In this document: positions 40,791 to 49,787 of the stretch, one piece after another
Position numbering within the stretch: the stretch's first letter is position 1
How the letters are laid out: the number at the start of each line of letters is the position of its first letter
Source: Clostridia bacterium
GTDB lineage: Bacteria; Bacillota; Clostridia; Christensenellales; DTU072
Reading direction: 5' to 3'
Assembly (NCBI GenBank): GCA_017504305.1
Contig: JAFVRJ010000005.1
Span: 1 to 64,000 of the forward strand
DNA length: 64,000 nt
Notes under the pieces: model-generated
The model's input: the letters and a program-made list of their open reading frames with translations, nothing else
Database searches by the model: none
Told to the model about the DNA's origin: nothing
Program-made: the position numbers and the translations under genes

Positions 40791-41514
40791 TTTCCGCCTC
40801 CTTTTCGGTATTATCATCATCTTTAATTGGGAAGAAGATAGCCCCTATTACCGATGCTACTACCGCGCAAATTATATATGCAATACCTGCAGAAACCTTA
40901 TTAAGGTAGGGTGTGAAATAGAATAAGCAACTCAAAGCTATACTTATTGCGACAACAATAAACACCTTTTTGTTTTGGAGTCCTGCGGGAATTACTATTG
41001 CAATAAACATTGCGTATAAAGCGATACTCAATGAATCCAATACTATTTTAGGTAAAAAGTTGCCGGCAATAGCACCCGTCAACGTACCAAGCGTCCAAGA
41101 AATCAGAGGCAATAAAATTAGCCCGTACATAAACTCCTTGGTAATGGGTTGCTTTTGCGAAGCGGCAACGCCAAAAATCTCATCGGTTATGCCATAGGAA
41201 ATTAAAAACCTATCAAATAAAGTAACCTTTTCATCCAAGCGTTGCGACAACGTTACACCCATTAAAAAGTATCTTGCGTTGATAACTATTTGCGTCAACA
41301 ACACTTCAAAAACAGTCCCTGAAGCCAAAATTACCGCAGCTCCTGCGAATTGACCGGCGGAGGTCAAATTGGTAAAGGACATTATGGTTGCAATAAACCA
41401 CGGAAGCCCTTGGCTTACCACGGATACGCCAAAAGCAAAGGATACCGCAAAGTATCCAAGTGCAATGGGTATACCACCCTTCAATCCGTTTTTGTAAGTA
41501 AGTTTAGGTTCCAT
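40783..41514 (-). CDS. azlC: AzlC-like amino acid export permease
   Basis: The 243-residue protein has about six to seven helices and the family blocks GLKGGIPIALGYFAVSFAFG and QFAGAAVILASG, and INARYFLMGVTLS. It pairs with AzlD. It starts 1 nt after the AroEK stop, which places it in the aro operon and under the same leader control. The substrate is uncertain. Confidence 0.9.
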   Translation of the reverse strand: MEPKLTYKNGLKGGIPIALGYFAVSFAFGVSVVSQGLPWFIATIMSFTNLTSAGQFAGAAVILASGTVFEVLLTQIVINARYFLMGVTLSQRLDEKVTLFDRFLISYGITDEIFGVAASQKQPITKEFMYGLILLPLISWTLGTLTGAIAGNFLPKIVLDSLSIALYAMFIAIVIPAGLQNKKVFIVVAISIALSCLFYFTPYLNKVSAGIAYIICAVVASVIGAIFFPIKDDDNTEKEAENG

Positions 41515-41515
41515 T

Positions 41516-42760
41516 TTATTTTAATAGTTCCATAATCGTATCAACTGCCTCGTCTATAACGGTATCTTTGCCGGTAGCAATGGTAATATCGGCAAAATCA
41601 CGGTAGATCGGCTCGCGCTCGGCATAGAGCTTACCAACACCATGCTCTTGACTCAACGGTCTACCGTTTGAAGGCAAAAGCGTAATATCTCTATCGATAA
41701 ATACCACCGTTCCGTTTGCCTTAAGGCGTTTACGATTGACTTCCAGCAATACGCTACCGCCACCGGTAGATATTACCGCACCAAGTCGAGCAGATAGCGA
41801 TGCTATAACCTCGCTTTCCATATCGCGGAAGGTAGGCTCACCTTTGGTAGTGATCACCTCTGCAGGCGTTACGCCAAAGGTATTAAAAAACTCCTCGTCA
41901 GCATCGTAAAAATCTTTATTGAGCTTATTTGCAATACGTTTGCCGTAGGTAGACTTGCCACAACCGGGCATGCCGATCAACACCACGTTGCGTTTATCGG
42001 AGTAAATCTCGTTAAGTATATTTTGGGCAACCTCATCCGAACATTTGGAATCCGTATAAAGCTCATATGCCTTTATACCTTGCCATACCAACATACCCAA
42101 TCCGTTGCCGGCCTTTAATCCTAAAGCCTTTGCTTCGGTTACGATTGCCGTGGTCAAAGGGTTGTAGACTACGTCGTAAAGTTCCTTAACGGACGGCAGT
42201 CTTTTAAGATCGATAACCTTTGATTCTACGTTAGGAAACATACCTACCGGAGTGGTATTTATTATAACTTCCGCATCATTATCGCGGTATAAATCATCGT
42301 AACGATACTCTCCGCTTCTTGAGCATATATTAACCGATTTTGCGCCGAGCTTGACTGCAACGTACTGCGCGCATTTGGCGGTGCCCCCACTACCCAATAT
42401 AACCACCTTTTTACCGCCGATTACTATGCCGTACTCCTCAAATCCCTTTTGCATACCATAGCAGTCGGTGTTATATCCATATAGCTTTCCGTTACGGTTT
42501 ACAACGGTATTAACCGCACCGATTTCCTTGGCTTCTTCAGAAATATAATCAAGGCATGGTATTACCGTTTGTTTGTACGGTATGGTTACGTTAATACCAT
42601 CATAGCTCCTACTATTAACGTAACTGACAAATTCATCCTCGGTCGGGAACTCCTTTACGCCGTAATTAAGCCCAAGTCTGGTATAAATATCCGGCGACAT
42701 GGTGTGCGGTAAGCTTTTGCCCGTAACGTAATATTCACCTTTTAATAAGGTCTTATCCAT
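41516..42760 (-). CDS. aroEK: Bifunctional shikimate dehydrogenase-shikimate kinase
   Basis: The 414-residue protein is a fusion. Residues 1-250 are shikimate dehydrogenase (SLPHTMSPDIYTRLG, NVTIPYKQTVIPCLD and the Rossmann VVILGSGGTAKC). Residues 255-414 are shikimate kinase (P-loop GMPGCGKST near 265, DADEEFF, FRDMESEV, STGGGSV). It reduces 3-dehydroshikimate and then phosphorylates shikimate. It starts 4 nt after aroC. Both domains look complete. Confidence 0.93.
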   Translation of the reverse strand: MDKTLLKGEYYVTGKSLPHTMSPDIYTRLGLNYGVKEFPTEDEFVSYVNSRSYDGINVTIPYKQTVIPCLDYISEEAKEIGAVNTVVNRNGKLYGYNTDCYGMQKGFEEYGIVIGGKKVVILGSGGTAKCAQYVAVKLGAKSVNICSRSGEYRYDDLYRDNDAEVIINTTPVGMFPNVESKVIDLKRLPSVKELYDVVYNPLTTAIVTEAKALGLKAGNGLGMLVWQGIKAYELYTDSKCSDEVAQNILNEIYSDKRNVVLIGMPGCGKSTYGKRIANKLNKDFYDADEEFFNTFGVTPAEVITTKGEPTFRDMESEVIASLSARLGAVISTGGGSVLLEVNRKRLKANGTVVFIDRDITLLPSNGRPLSQEHGVGKLYAEREPIYRDFADITIATGKDTVIDEAVDTIMELLK

Positions 42761-42764
42761 AACT

Positions 42765-43820
42765 TTATTCCTGTTCGTTTAACTTTTTGTATATCGCAAT
42801 TGCGACTGCACTTTCGATGGCGGCAACAGCTCTCGGCACTATGCACCCATCGTGCCTACCCTTAACAGAGATTTTGGTGGGTTCGTTTGTAATGAGGTCA
42901 ACGCTATCTTGCTCTTTTGCGATGGAGGGCGTAGGACGTAGCGCTACGCGCAAGGTAATGGGCATACCATTAGAAATACCACCGTTGATACCTCCGCTTC
43001 TATTCGTTAGCATGGTAGGATGACCATCCTTTAACACGATACCATCGTTTGCCATGCTACCGCGCATCTCCGATAAACCAAAGCCTTCACCAAACTCTAC
43101 GCCTTTAACTCCCGGCACACCGTAAACTTCATATGCTATAGCGCCCTCCAAACCATTTGAAAGGTTGTCGCCAATACCTATCGGCATACCGTAAACGATA
43201 CATTCAACCGTACCACCAACGCTATCGAGTTCACCTCTTGCCTTAATAACTTCTTCGGTCATTGCATCTGCGTTTTTAAGAGTAGGTAAGGCGTTTTGAT
43301 GAGCATTTTCAATTTCTTCAAGGGTGATTTCATCTTTTTTATAGGACTTACCCTCTATAGCACCAATCGAACTGACGTACGCGCCAAGCTCAATCCCCTC
43401 CTTTTTTAAAAGGGATTTGCAAATAGCACCGGCAATACATAAAGGTGCGGTAAGCCTACCGGAAAATTTTCCGCCACCGGTAAATATTTTGCCGTACTTA
43501 TAAAAAGATACGTAGTCTGCGTGGGAGGGGCGGGGCACGCTTAACACGTTCGAGTAATCTTGAGGACGGGTATTTTTATTCTCGATTTCGGCAATAATGA
43601 GCTCTCCCGTTGCCACTCCGTCAATCACACCGGAGCGTAAAATAACTTCATCCGCTTCCTTTCTTGGTGTAGACCAAGGCGAAGATGACGCTCCACGACG
43701 ACGAAGCATCTCGTTAATTTCAGCCATATCGATGAGGCTTCCTTTTGGGATGCCACTTATGCTTACACCTATAACGCCCTCGTGCGAGGCACCGTAAATT
43801 TTGACTTCTACGTTATTCAT
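42765..43820 (-). CDS. aroC: Chorismate synthase
   Basis: The 351-residue protein makes chorismate from EPSP using reduced FMN. Family blocks are GASHEGVIGVSISGIP, RRGASSSPWSTPRKEAD, RPSHADYVSFYKYG, GGGKFSGRLTAPL and the C-terminal GRHDGCIVPRAVAAIE. It overlaps aroA by 4 nt. The length is normal. Confidence 0.95.
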   Translation of the reverse strand: MNNVEVKIYGASHEGVIGVSISGIPKGSLIDMAEINEMLRRRGASSSPWSTPRKEADEVILRSGVIDGVATGELIIAEIENKNTRPQDYSNVLSVPRPSHADYVSFYKYGKIFTGGGKFSGRLTAPLCIAGAICKSLLKKEGIELGAYVSSIGAIEGKSYKKDEITLEEIENAHQNALPTLKNADAMTEEVIKARGELDSVGGTVECIVYGMPIGIGDNLSNGLEGAIAYEVYGVPGVKGVEFGEGFGLSEMRGSMANDGIVLKDGHPTMLTNRSGGINGGISNGMPITLRVALRPTPSIAKEQDSVDLITNEPTKISVKGRHDGCIVPRAVAAIESAVAIAIYKKLNEQE

Positions 43821-45073
43821 ACTATCTTACCACCTAAATTTAGGTAATCTTTTACAAAGTCGGGATACGATTTTGCCGTACACTCCGTGCCGAGTATAGT
43901 AGTGACTTCATCGATAAGGGAGCCGAGAATCATACCGCTCATAGCAATACGATGGTCGTTGACACTATCGATTACTCCACCGTGGAGAGTAGCGCCACCG
44001 TATATCTTCATATGGTTTTCGCCAATCTCGGTTTTGATACCGACCGCGCTTAACATATCGGCTACCGCCTTTACCCTATCGCTTTCCTTGATTTTTAAAC
44101 GCGCGGTGCCCGTTATTAAAGAGTCGCCGTTTGCTTGCGACAAAGCAACGGCAAGTATCGGTACGATATCCGGTGAGCCGTCCGCATCAAACTCGATTGC
44201 TTTTAACGTGCTCTTTTTAGCATATAGAACGCCCTCTTTAAAACTGACGTTACCACCCGCTTTTTTGAGAACGTCAACTATAATGCTATCCGGTTGACTA
44301 TCGGGATAGTTTAATCCCTTTATTGCTATATCACCACTTAAAACGCCGGCAACTGCCCAAAAGCAAGCACTCGACCAATCACCGTTAACGTTAACTACTT
44401 TAGGGGAAACAAATCCGTTAGGTGCGCTGATAGTAAAAGTCTTTTCACTTTCACTATAATCGACCGCTACTCCGTATGCTTTTAGTACCCCGGTGGTTAT
44501 ATCGATATATCCTTTAGAAGTAAGCGTTCCTTCAATCTTAAGTTTACCGCCACCAAGCTTTGCAATGGTATATAAAAGCCCCGTTACGTATTGAGAACTT
44601 TCAGTAGCGTTGACGGTAAAATCACACTTGTCGTAGCTACCTTCAACCGTTACCGGTATATAATCGCCCGATACCTTAACGCCACATGCTTCCATTGCCG
44701 TTTTAAGACTTTTTATCGGGCGTTCGCCTATTCTGCCTGCGCCTTTAATACTAAAGTTACTGCGGTAAATGGGTAATACCGGAAGTAAAAAGCGAAGTGT
44801 AGACCCACTCTCGTTTACGTCAAAAGTATTCGCTTCGCCCATTAGCTTCGTAGCATCTATTATAGCTCCGTCTTTTGTGTAATTAACCTTTGCGCCAAGG
44901 GCTTCCATGCAACCAAGAGTTGCCTTTATATCTTTGGAGTTTAGGTTACCAATAACCGTACTGCAAGCACCTGAAAGCACGCTTGCAATAATCATGCGGT
45001 GTGCTACAGATTTTGACGACGGTATGGTAACATTACCGTTAAATGAAGATTTAAAAACCTTTAAATCAGTCAT
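43817..45073 (-). CDS. aroA: 3-phosphoshikimate 1-carboxyvinyltransferase (EPSP synthase)
   Basis: The protein has 418 residues from the ATG at 45073, set by AAGGAGAAA; it overlaps tyrA by 8 nt. Motifs are PSSKSVAHRMIIASVL, NESGSTLRFLLPVL, the SSQYVTGLLY region, KESDRVKAVADML and SVNDHRIAMSG. It transfers enolpyruvate to shikimate-3-phosphate. It contains the features of class II-like Gram-positive enzymes, but I make no claim on inhibitor sensitivity. Confidence 0.95.
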   Translation of the reverse strand: MTDLKVFKSSFNGNVTIPSSKSVAHRMIIASVLSGACSTVIGNLNSKDIKATLGCMEALGAKVNYTKDGAIIDATKLMGEANTFDVNESGSTLRFLLPVLPIYRSNFSIKGAGRIGERPIKSLKTAMEACGVKVSGDYIPVTVEGSYDKCDFTVNATESSQYVTGLLYTIAKLGGGKLKIEGTLTSKGYIDITTGVLKAYGVAVDYSESEKTFTISAPNGFVSPKVVNVNGDWSSACFWAVAGVLSGDIAIKGLNYPDSQPDSIIVDVLKKAGGNVSFKEGVLYAKKSTLKAIEFDADGSPDIVPILAVALSQANGDSLITGTARLKIKESDRVKAVADMLSAVGIKTEIGENHMKIYGGATLHGGVIDSVNDHRIAMSGMILGSLIDEVTTILGTECTAKSYPDFVKDYLNLGGKIV

Positions 45074-45926
45074 CTTTTCTCCTTGCAAGTTTATCCGCGG
45101 TTTCCTTACACTCGGTGCCGTACTGAAGTAACTCCATCAATTGTTTTTCATCCCCACTTGCAATCGCCTCGCGGTACTCATGAATACGAGCTTCAAGGTC
45201 GTCGATTGCTTCGATGAGATACTCTTTATTCGCCATAAAAAGCTCCGTCCACATCGCTGGATTTAGTTTAGCTACTCTCGTTAAATCTCTAAAGCTACCT
45301 GCCGAGTATCCAACGTGCTCTTTATGCATGGGATTTTTAATGTACGAAGATGAAACGACGTGCGCAAGTTGAGAGGTATAAGCAATAATTCTATCATGCT
45401 TTGCGTAGCTCGATAAGGTTATGCCTTCACACTTAACTTCTTTAAAAAACTCTTTTATGCGACCAAGTGCTCCTATATCGTCCATATCAACGGGCGTAAG
45501 AATAATATATGCCTTTTCAAACAAGGTTGCAGTTGAGTGACTTACACCCGAGAACTCTCTGCCTGCCATAGGATGTCCACCAACGAAGAATACGTCGGGG
45601 CGAACTTCCTTAAGGGCTTCCATATGCTTTATGACGTCCTTTTTTACGCCGGCGCAGTCAACGATGATTGCTCCGCTCTTGATGCGCGGTACTACCTTAT
45701 CGAGCGTTGATAGCGTTGCGCGCGGATTAACCGCGATTATAAGTATATCAACGTCGATAACGTCGGCATCAACATCCAAAATATCGTGGTAAGCGTTTAA
45801 TAACGCTCCTTTTTTTAATACTTCGTCACTTATGTCGTAAGCATATACGGTATGCTCGGTGTTGCGCATAATTTGTCTTGCAAGCGAGCCACCTATTAAG
45901 CCGAGACCAACTACACCGATTTTCAT
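45066..45926 (-). CDS. tyrA: Prephenate dehydrogenase
   Basis: The 286-residue protein has an N-terminal Rossmann motif GVVGLGLIGGSLARQI, the central FVGGHPMAGREFSGVSHSTATLFEKAYIILTP and a helical C-terminal domain with YSAGSFRDLTRVA. It makes 4-hydroxyphenylpyruvate from prephenate, committing to tyrosine. There is no ACT domain. It starts directly after aroF (no gap). pheA and chorismate mutase are not in this operon. Confidence 0.94.
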   Translation of the reverse strand: MKIGVVGLGLIGGSLARQIMRNTEHTVYAYDISDEVLKKGALLNAYHDILDVDADVIDVDILIIAVNPRATLSTLDKVVPRIKSGAIIVDCAGVKKDVIKHMEALKEVRPDVFFVGGHPMAGREFSGVSHSTATLFEKAYIILTPVDMDDIGALGRIKEFFKEVKCEGITLSSYAKHDRIIAYTSQLAHVVSSSYIKNPMHKEHVGYSAGSFRDLTRVAKLNPAMWTELFMANKEYLIEAIDDLEARIHEYREAIASGDEKQLMELLQYGTECKETADKLARRKDD

Positions 45927-46937
45927 TTAACGCTCCTTGTTAACAAGAGGTAACATGACGTCGATAGCCTTGACTACGTCGTCGAATTGCTCGGGACGGA
46001 GGGATTGTGCGCCGTCGCAAAGAGCTTTTGCAGGATTATTGTGAACCTCAATAATAAGACCGTCTGCACCTGCGCCTACCGATGCGAGCGACATGGGCTT
46101 AACAAGACGACTTAAGCCTGATGCGTGCGACGGATCGACTATGACGGGAAGGTGAGTTTTTTCTTTAAGAATCGGGATTGCACTTAAGTCAAGGGTGTTA
46201 CGAGTGTATGGCTCGAAGGTACGAATACCACGCTCGCAAAGAATAATATTATCATTGCCTTCACTCATAATATACTCAGCACTCATAAGCCACTCTTGGA
46301 TGGTGTTAGCAAGACCGCGCTTTAAAAGAACGGGTTTGCCCAGTCTACCAACCGCCTTGAGAAGGTCGAAGTTTTGCATATTACGCGCACCGATTTGTAC
46401 GAGGTCGACGTCTTGGAAATCATCGATAAATTTTTCGCTCATGATTTCGGTAACGATGGGAAGTCCGGTGATTTCCCTTGCTTTTCTCAAAATATCAAGG
46501 CCCTTAACGCCCATGCCTTGGAAAGCGTAAGGTGAGGTACGAGGCTTAAACGCACCACCACGCAAAAGGGTTGCGCCCGATGCTTTAACAGCCTCGGCGA
46601 TAGCAATAACTTGAGCTTCACTTTCAACAGAACAAGGTCCTGCGATAATCGGGAAGTGCTTACCGCCAAACTTAACGCCACTTACGTCAATAATTGAGTC
46701 TTGAGGGTGGAACTTACGGTTGGCGTTTTTAAAAGGTTCTTGAATTCTTGTAACCGCCTCAACCATTTCGAGAGATTGGAGTAACTCCATATCGACCTTA
46801 CTGGTATCACCGATAAGACCAATAACCGTTTGGTTAGCACCTTGGCTTAAATGAGTATCCAGTCCAAGGCTTTTAATCCAAGAAATAAGTTTATCAAACT
46901 CACGTTGACTGCATTGACTTTTAACTGTTACTATCAT
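45927..46937 (-). CDS. aroF: DAHP synthase (3-deoxy-7-phosphoheptulonate synthase), type I-beta with regulatory N-domain
   Basis: The 336-residue protein has a ferredoxin-like N-terminal domain (residues 1-70), which in relatives mediates Tyr/Phe feedback. The KDO8P-type catalytic barrel follows with IAGPCSVES (99-106), LRGGAFKPRTSPYAFQG, VQIGARNMQNFDLL and VIVDPSHASG. It performs the first step of the shikimate pathway and is the first gene of the seven-gene operon. It is preceded by GAGG and by the leader-peptide attenuator at 46983-47143. Confidence 0.95.
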   Translation of the reverse strand: MIVTVKSQCSQREFDKLISWIKSLGLDTHLSQGANQTVIGLIGDTSKVDMELLQSLEMVEAVTRIQEPFKNANRKFHPQDSIIDVSGVKFGGKHFPIIAGPCSVESEAQVIAIAEAVKASGATLLRGGAFKPRTSPYAFQGMGVKGLDILRKAREITGLPIVTEIMSEKFIDDFQDVDLVQIGARNMQNFDLLKAVGRLGKPVLLKRGLANTIQEWLMSAEYIMSEGNDNIILCERGIRTFEPYTRNTLDLSAIPILKEKTHLPVIVDPSHASGLSRLVKPMSLASVGAGADGLIIEVHNNPAKALCDGAQSLRPEQFDDVVKAIDVMLPLVNKER

Positions 46938-46982
46938 AATTACCTCGTTGTTTGAGTTATTTATATTTTAAATCCGTTTATG

Positions 46983-47007
46983 AAAACGACCACGCTAAGC
47001 GTGGTCG
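46983..47007 (-). terminator. Attenuator terminator in the aroF leader
   Basis: CGACCACGC/GCGTGGTCG (arms 46999-47007 and 46987-46995) with a TTA loop is followed on the minus strand by TTTT. GCGTGG at 47036-47041 is complementary to the first arm, making an alternative antiterminator. AATCCG/CGGATT outside the hairpin can extend the structure. The T run is short, so termination may be partial. Confidence 0.75.
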
Positions 47008-47045
47008 ATATCGGATTAATTATACCTAAATAAAGCCACGCCAAA

Positions 47046-47108
47046 TTATACCGTCTTGCGGTAAAAGTAATAAAAAGCGTAAAACTTTGCATAAATGGAC
47101 TTTTTCAT
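47046..47108 (-). CDS. Phe/Tyr-rich leader peptide of the aro operon
   Basis: This 20-residue open frame starts with ATG at 47108 and ends with TAA at 47046-47048. Residues 6-16 read YAKFYAFYYFY, so eight of twenty residues are Tyr or Phe. It is too short for ordinary gene tracks. The stop codon ends 3 nt before the putative antiterminator strand (47035-47042), the layout expected for ribosome-controlled attenuation. The -10 box ends 6 nt before the ATG, so the transcript is probably leaderless. Confidence 0.82.
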   Translation of the reverse strand: MKKSIYAKFYAFYYFYRKTV

Positions 47109-47114
47109 AGTTCG

Positions 47115-47143
47115 ATTATATTCCTCTAAAAAGCGCTTGTCAA
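47115..47143 (-). promoter_or_regulatory. Consensus sigma-A promoter of the aro operon
   Basis: TTGACA (47138-47143), 17 nt, and TATAAT (47115-47120) lie on the minus strand. The predicted start coincides with the A of the leader peptide ATG, or lies within 1-2 nt of it. Confidence 0.88.
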
Positions 47144-47170
47144 GAGCTGTTTTAATTTTATCAAATTAAT

Positions 47171-49786
47171 TTATCCTTTTTTAAAGGTAAACGTCTTGGT
47201 TTCGCCGGCGTTAAACTGTGCTTTTTCAGCACTTCCACCGTATACTGAAACAATTATATCTTGCAAACAATCACTTGTTACGGAAACCGTTACTTCGGTT
47301 TTAGTCCACGATACGTCCACTTTCGCGTTAGTGCGTGCCCTTAATCCTTTAATACTGCCCTCGTCCCAATCTTTAGGTAATGCAGGCAGTGCCTCGATAA
47401 CCCCATTATTGGAATAAAGCAATGCTTCATTGATAATACCAACCATGCCGATACCGGTATCGGTGCAATACACGCCAAGCCTACGGTCTAAGTTATGATC
47501 GGTCATCATCGAAGTGTAGTATATATTGCTACTTACAAGAGTATAGAGCGAAAAGTTTATAGAATCTTGATCTTTTAGCCTTGCTCCAACCAACGCTTTA
47601 TGCACCCATCCATGAGAGGCCGTGTCATCGTGACCTTTATTTTCACGATTACGATTTTCAATCGCTATGCGACATGCATCCGCTAACGCCTCGTTCGTTT
47701 GCGTTTCGTAGGCAGGCCACGCGGGATATAAATGACTTACGTGGCGGTGCTTGTTGTTTTCTTGATACTCTGCCATCGCCCACTCGCACAGAGCTCCGGT
47801 ATCATCAAATTTATACTCGGGAAGTTTATCAAGGAGCTGTTCCCATTTCGCTACTCGATCTTCGAAGCCCTCTGCTTTTACCGCCTTTTCCATAGCGATA
47901 GTCATGTTAAGACCATCGCGCGCCGCCGAAATATCCATGGTAGCGTTTGCGGTTATGGTTGAGCTATATCCTATTGGGTTGTTTTCCGGCGAATAGCTCG
48001 GTATAATGAGGTACCTTTCCCCCTCAAAAAGGGACGTTTTGCCTTGCTCATAGGTTGCTTTACCATTTATATCGGTAAAATACTCGGGAGTGCAAAGTTG
48101 AAACCAAAAGTTTGCTTGCTTGGTAAGTAGTGGTAAAAGGATATCCTTTTCAAGATCCATCATTTTACCTTCATACTCTATTTGAGTATTACCAAAACAT
48201 TGCCAAAACTCGTATATAGGAAGAAGTAGCCAACTTGCGCCTGCGTTCCAATACTCAAAAGGATACCACTTGTCATACTCTACCATCATCGCCCTATCGC
48301 CATCGGTATTGACGGGGGCTTGGATAGCATCAACCATGCCGTAAACCTTTTCAGCGTTATCTTCCCAATCGGGGATTTGCCTTAAAATAAACTTAATATA
48401 TCCAACACCCGCATCATATACGTTACCCGTATTCATGCCCGATACTTGCAAGTTTACGTTGGCATCCATGGTATAGATACTGCGCCAACCGGGGTTCCAC
48501 TCACCCGTCCACATGCCATAGAGTCTTGGAGCTAAAGAACCTGCACAGCAAATTTGATTATATCTACCTTGATTATAAGCAAGTTCAATAAAATCTTCCT
48601 CGATTTTATTAGATTTACGTTGAGCTTTAAGGAGCTTTTCGTTTGACAATAAATCTCTCTCTTGGTTACCAATCTCAAACTCTACCGCATTAAACATTTT
48701 ACCGTGCTTTTCCGCGTGAGGAGCAAGCGCCTTATCGTAATTAAATTTACCACCTTCGCAATATTTATCCGCAACCGCTTGTGTGCGAGCATAAAGCTCA
48801 TCCAATAACGCATAACTTGAGCTTGTAGTAAAATCTGCATATTCGCCCATATCCCAAGTGCGATCAGATGCAGTTATAAGATACACCTCGCTTGCATCGG
48901 TTATTTTGATTGCGCTGTTGCTACTTACGCATTGTAAATCTTTTGAGTCCTTTAAATTAATTTTGCTCTTGGTACCACCAACGACTATAACTTGAGTAAA
49001 CCCAACGTATCCGCCATGTTTTAATTCGCTCAACTCGTACGAAGGGTAATGTGCTACTTCGGCAATATAGTTTGCATTATCGTCAACAAGCTTTTTATAA
49101 AGCATATTGCATTCATCGCCTCTACCGAAGTTTGGCATAGCGGAGTTATCATCTATACTCAAAGTGATATTTATTTTAGCACCTTTATCCGACTCGGTTA
49201 TTTTAGTAATGGTAACGTTATCTTCCCTTGAACTGAAGCTTACGCGCTCCCAAGTTCCCAATCTATCGGTATACTTAACGCCTACTTCTGCGGTTGAATA
49301 ATCGGTATAACGAACGTAGTTGCGATAAATGCGCTTTTTAGCGGAAATCCTCAATCTATGTGAAGGATGAAAGTTATAATCAAAAGTGCGGTTACGTCCG
49401 TTTACGTCCCACGTATCATCGTAGTTAATTACAGCTTGCCTTGCATCATGCAACTCTTCCCCTACTTCTTCCGGTGTATATCGAGGATCGGGAGAAGGCA
49501 TAAGAAAATAAATATTTTGATATATGTGGGTATCATTATATGGTGCGCCGGCAACGACTACGCCGTTTTCACCGTTACCACTCACCATGCCCTCTTGCCA
49601 CTTTCCGCCACCGCTTGCACCTAACTCGTAATAAGTGTTGGAGTAGGCAATTTTACCATTTCTATTAATCATATTATAATCTCCGTATAAAACGCCGTGT
49701 TTTATACTTATCAAAAGGCCGCTTGCCATAATCGTGCAAGCGACCATTAATACTGATAAAACAAATAAGCGTTTTATAGCCTTCAT
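47171..49786 (-). CDS. GH95-family glycoside hydrolase (alpha-fucosidase-like), secreted
   Basis: The protein has about 871 residues from the ATG at 49786. A signal peptide or anchor spans residues 5-27. An N-terminal beta domain is followed by an (alpha/alpha)6 catalytic barrel with GMWTGEWNPGWRSIYTMDANVNLQ, HRHVSHLYPAWP and SHGWVHKALVGARL. A C-terminal beta domain closes it (EALPALPKDWDEGSIKGLRAR). GH95 members release fucose or galactose from glycans. It begins 1 nt after the DUF2804 stop and has no strong ribosome site, so it is probably coupled. Confidence 0.88.
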   Translation of the reverse strand: MKAIKRLFVLSVLMVACTIMASGLLISIKHGVLYGDYNMINRNGKIAYSNTYYELGASGGGKWQEGMVSGNGENGVVVAGAPYNDTHIYQNIYFLMPSPDPRYTPEEVGEELHDARQAVINYDDTWDVNGRNRTFDYNFHPSHRLRISAKKRIYRNYVRYTDYSTAEVGVKYTDRLGTWERVSFSSREDNVTITKITESDKGAKINITLSIDDNSAMPNFGRGDECNMLYKKLVDDNANYIAEVAHYPSYELSELKHGGYVGFTQVIVVGGTKSKINLKDSKDLQCVSSNSAIKITDASEVYLITASDRTWDMGEYADFTTSSSYALLDELYARTQAVADKYCEGGKFNYDKALAPHAEKHGKMFNAVEFEIGNQERDLLSNEKLLKAQRKSNKIEEDFIELAYNQGRYNQICCAGSLAPRLYGMWTGEWNPGWRSIYTMDANVNLQVSGMNTGNVYDAGVGYIKFILRQIPDWEDNAEKVYGMVDAIQAPVNTDGDRAMMVEYDKWYPFEYWNAGASWLLLPIYEFWQCFGNTQIEYEGKMMDLEKDILLPLLTKQANFWFQLCTPEYFTDINGKATYEQGKTSLFEGERYLIIPSYSPENNPIGYSSTITANATMDISAARDGLNMTIAMEKAVKAEGFEDRVAKWEQLLDKLPEYKFDDTGALCEWAMAEYQENNKHRHVSHLYPAWPAYETQTNEALADACRIAIENRNRENKGHDDTASHGWVHKALVGARLKDQDSINFSLYTLVSSNIYYTSMMTDHNLDRRLGVYCTDTGIGMVGIINEALLYSNNGVIEALPALPKDWDEGSIKGLRARTNAKVDVSWTKTEVTVSVTSDCLQDIIVSVYGGSAEKAQFNAGETKTFTFKKG

Positions 49787-49787
49787 T

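Noticed and set aside
46938-47143. T-box riboswitch in front of aroF
   Set aside because: There is no conserved T-box AGGGTGGNACCGCG sequence or long specifier stem; the leader is short and fits a coding leader peptide better.
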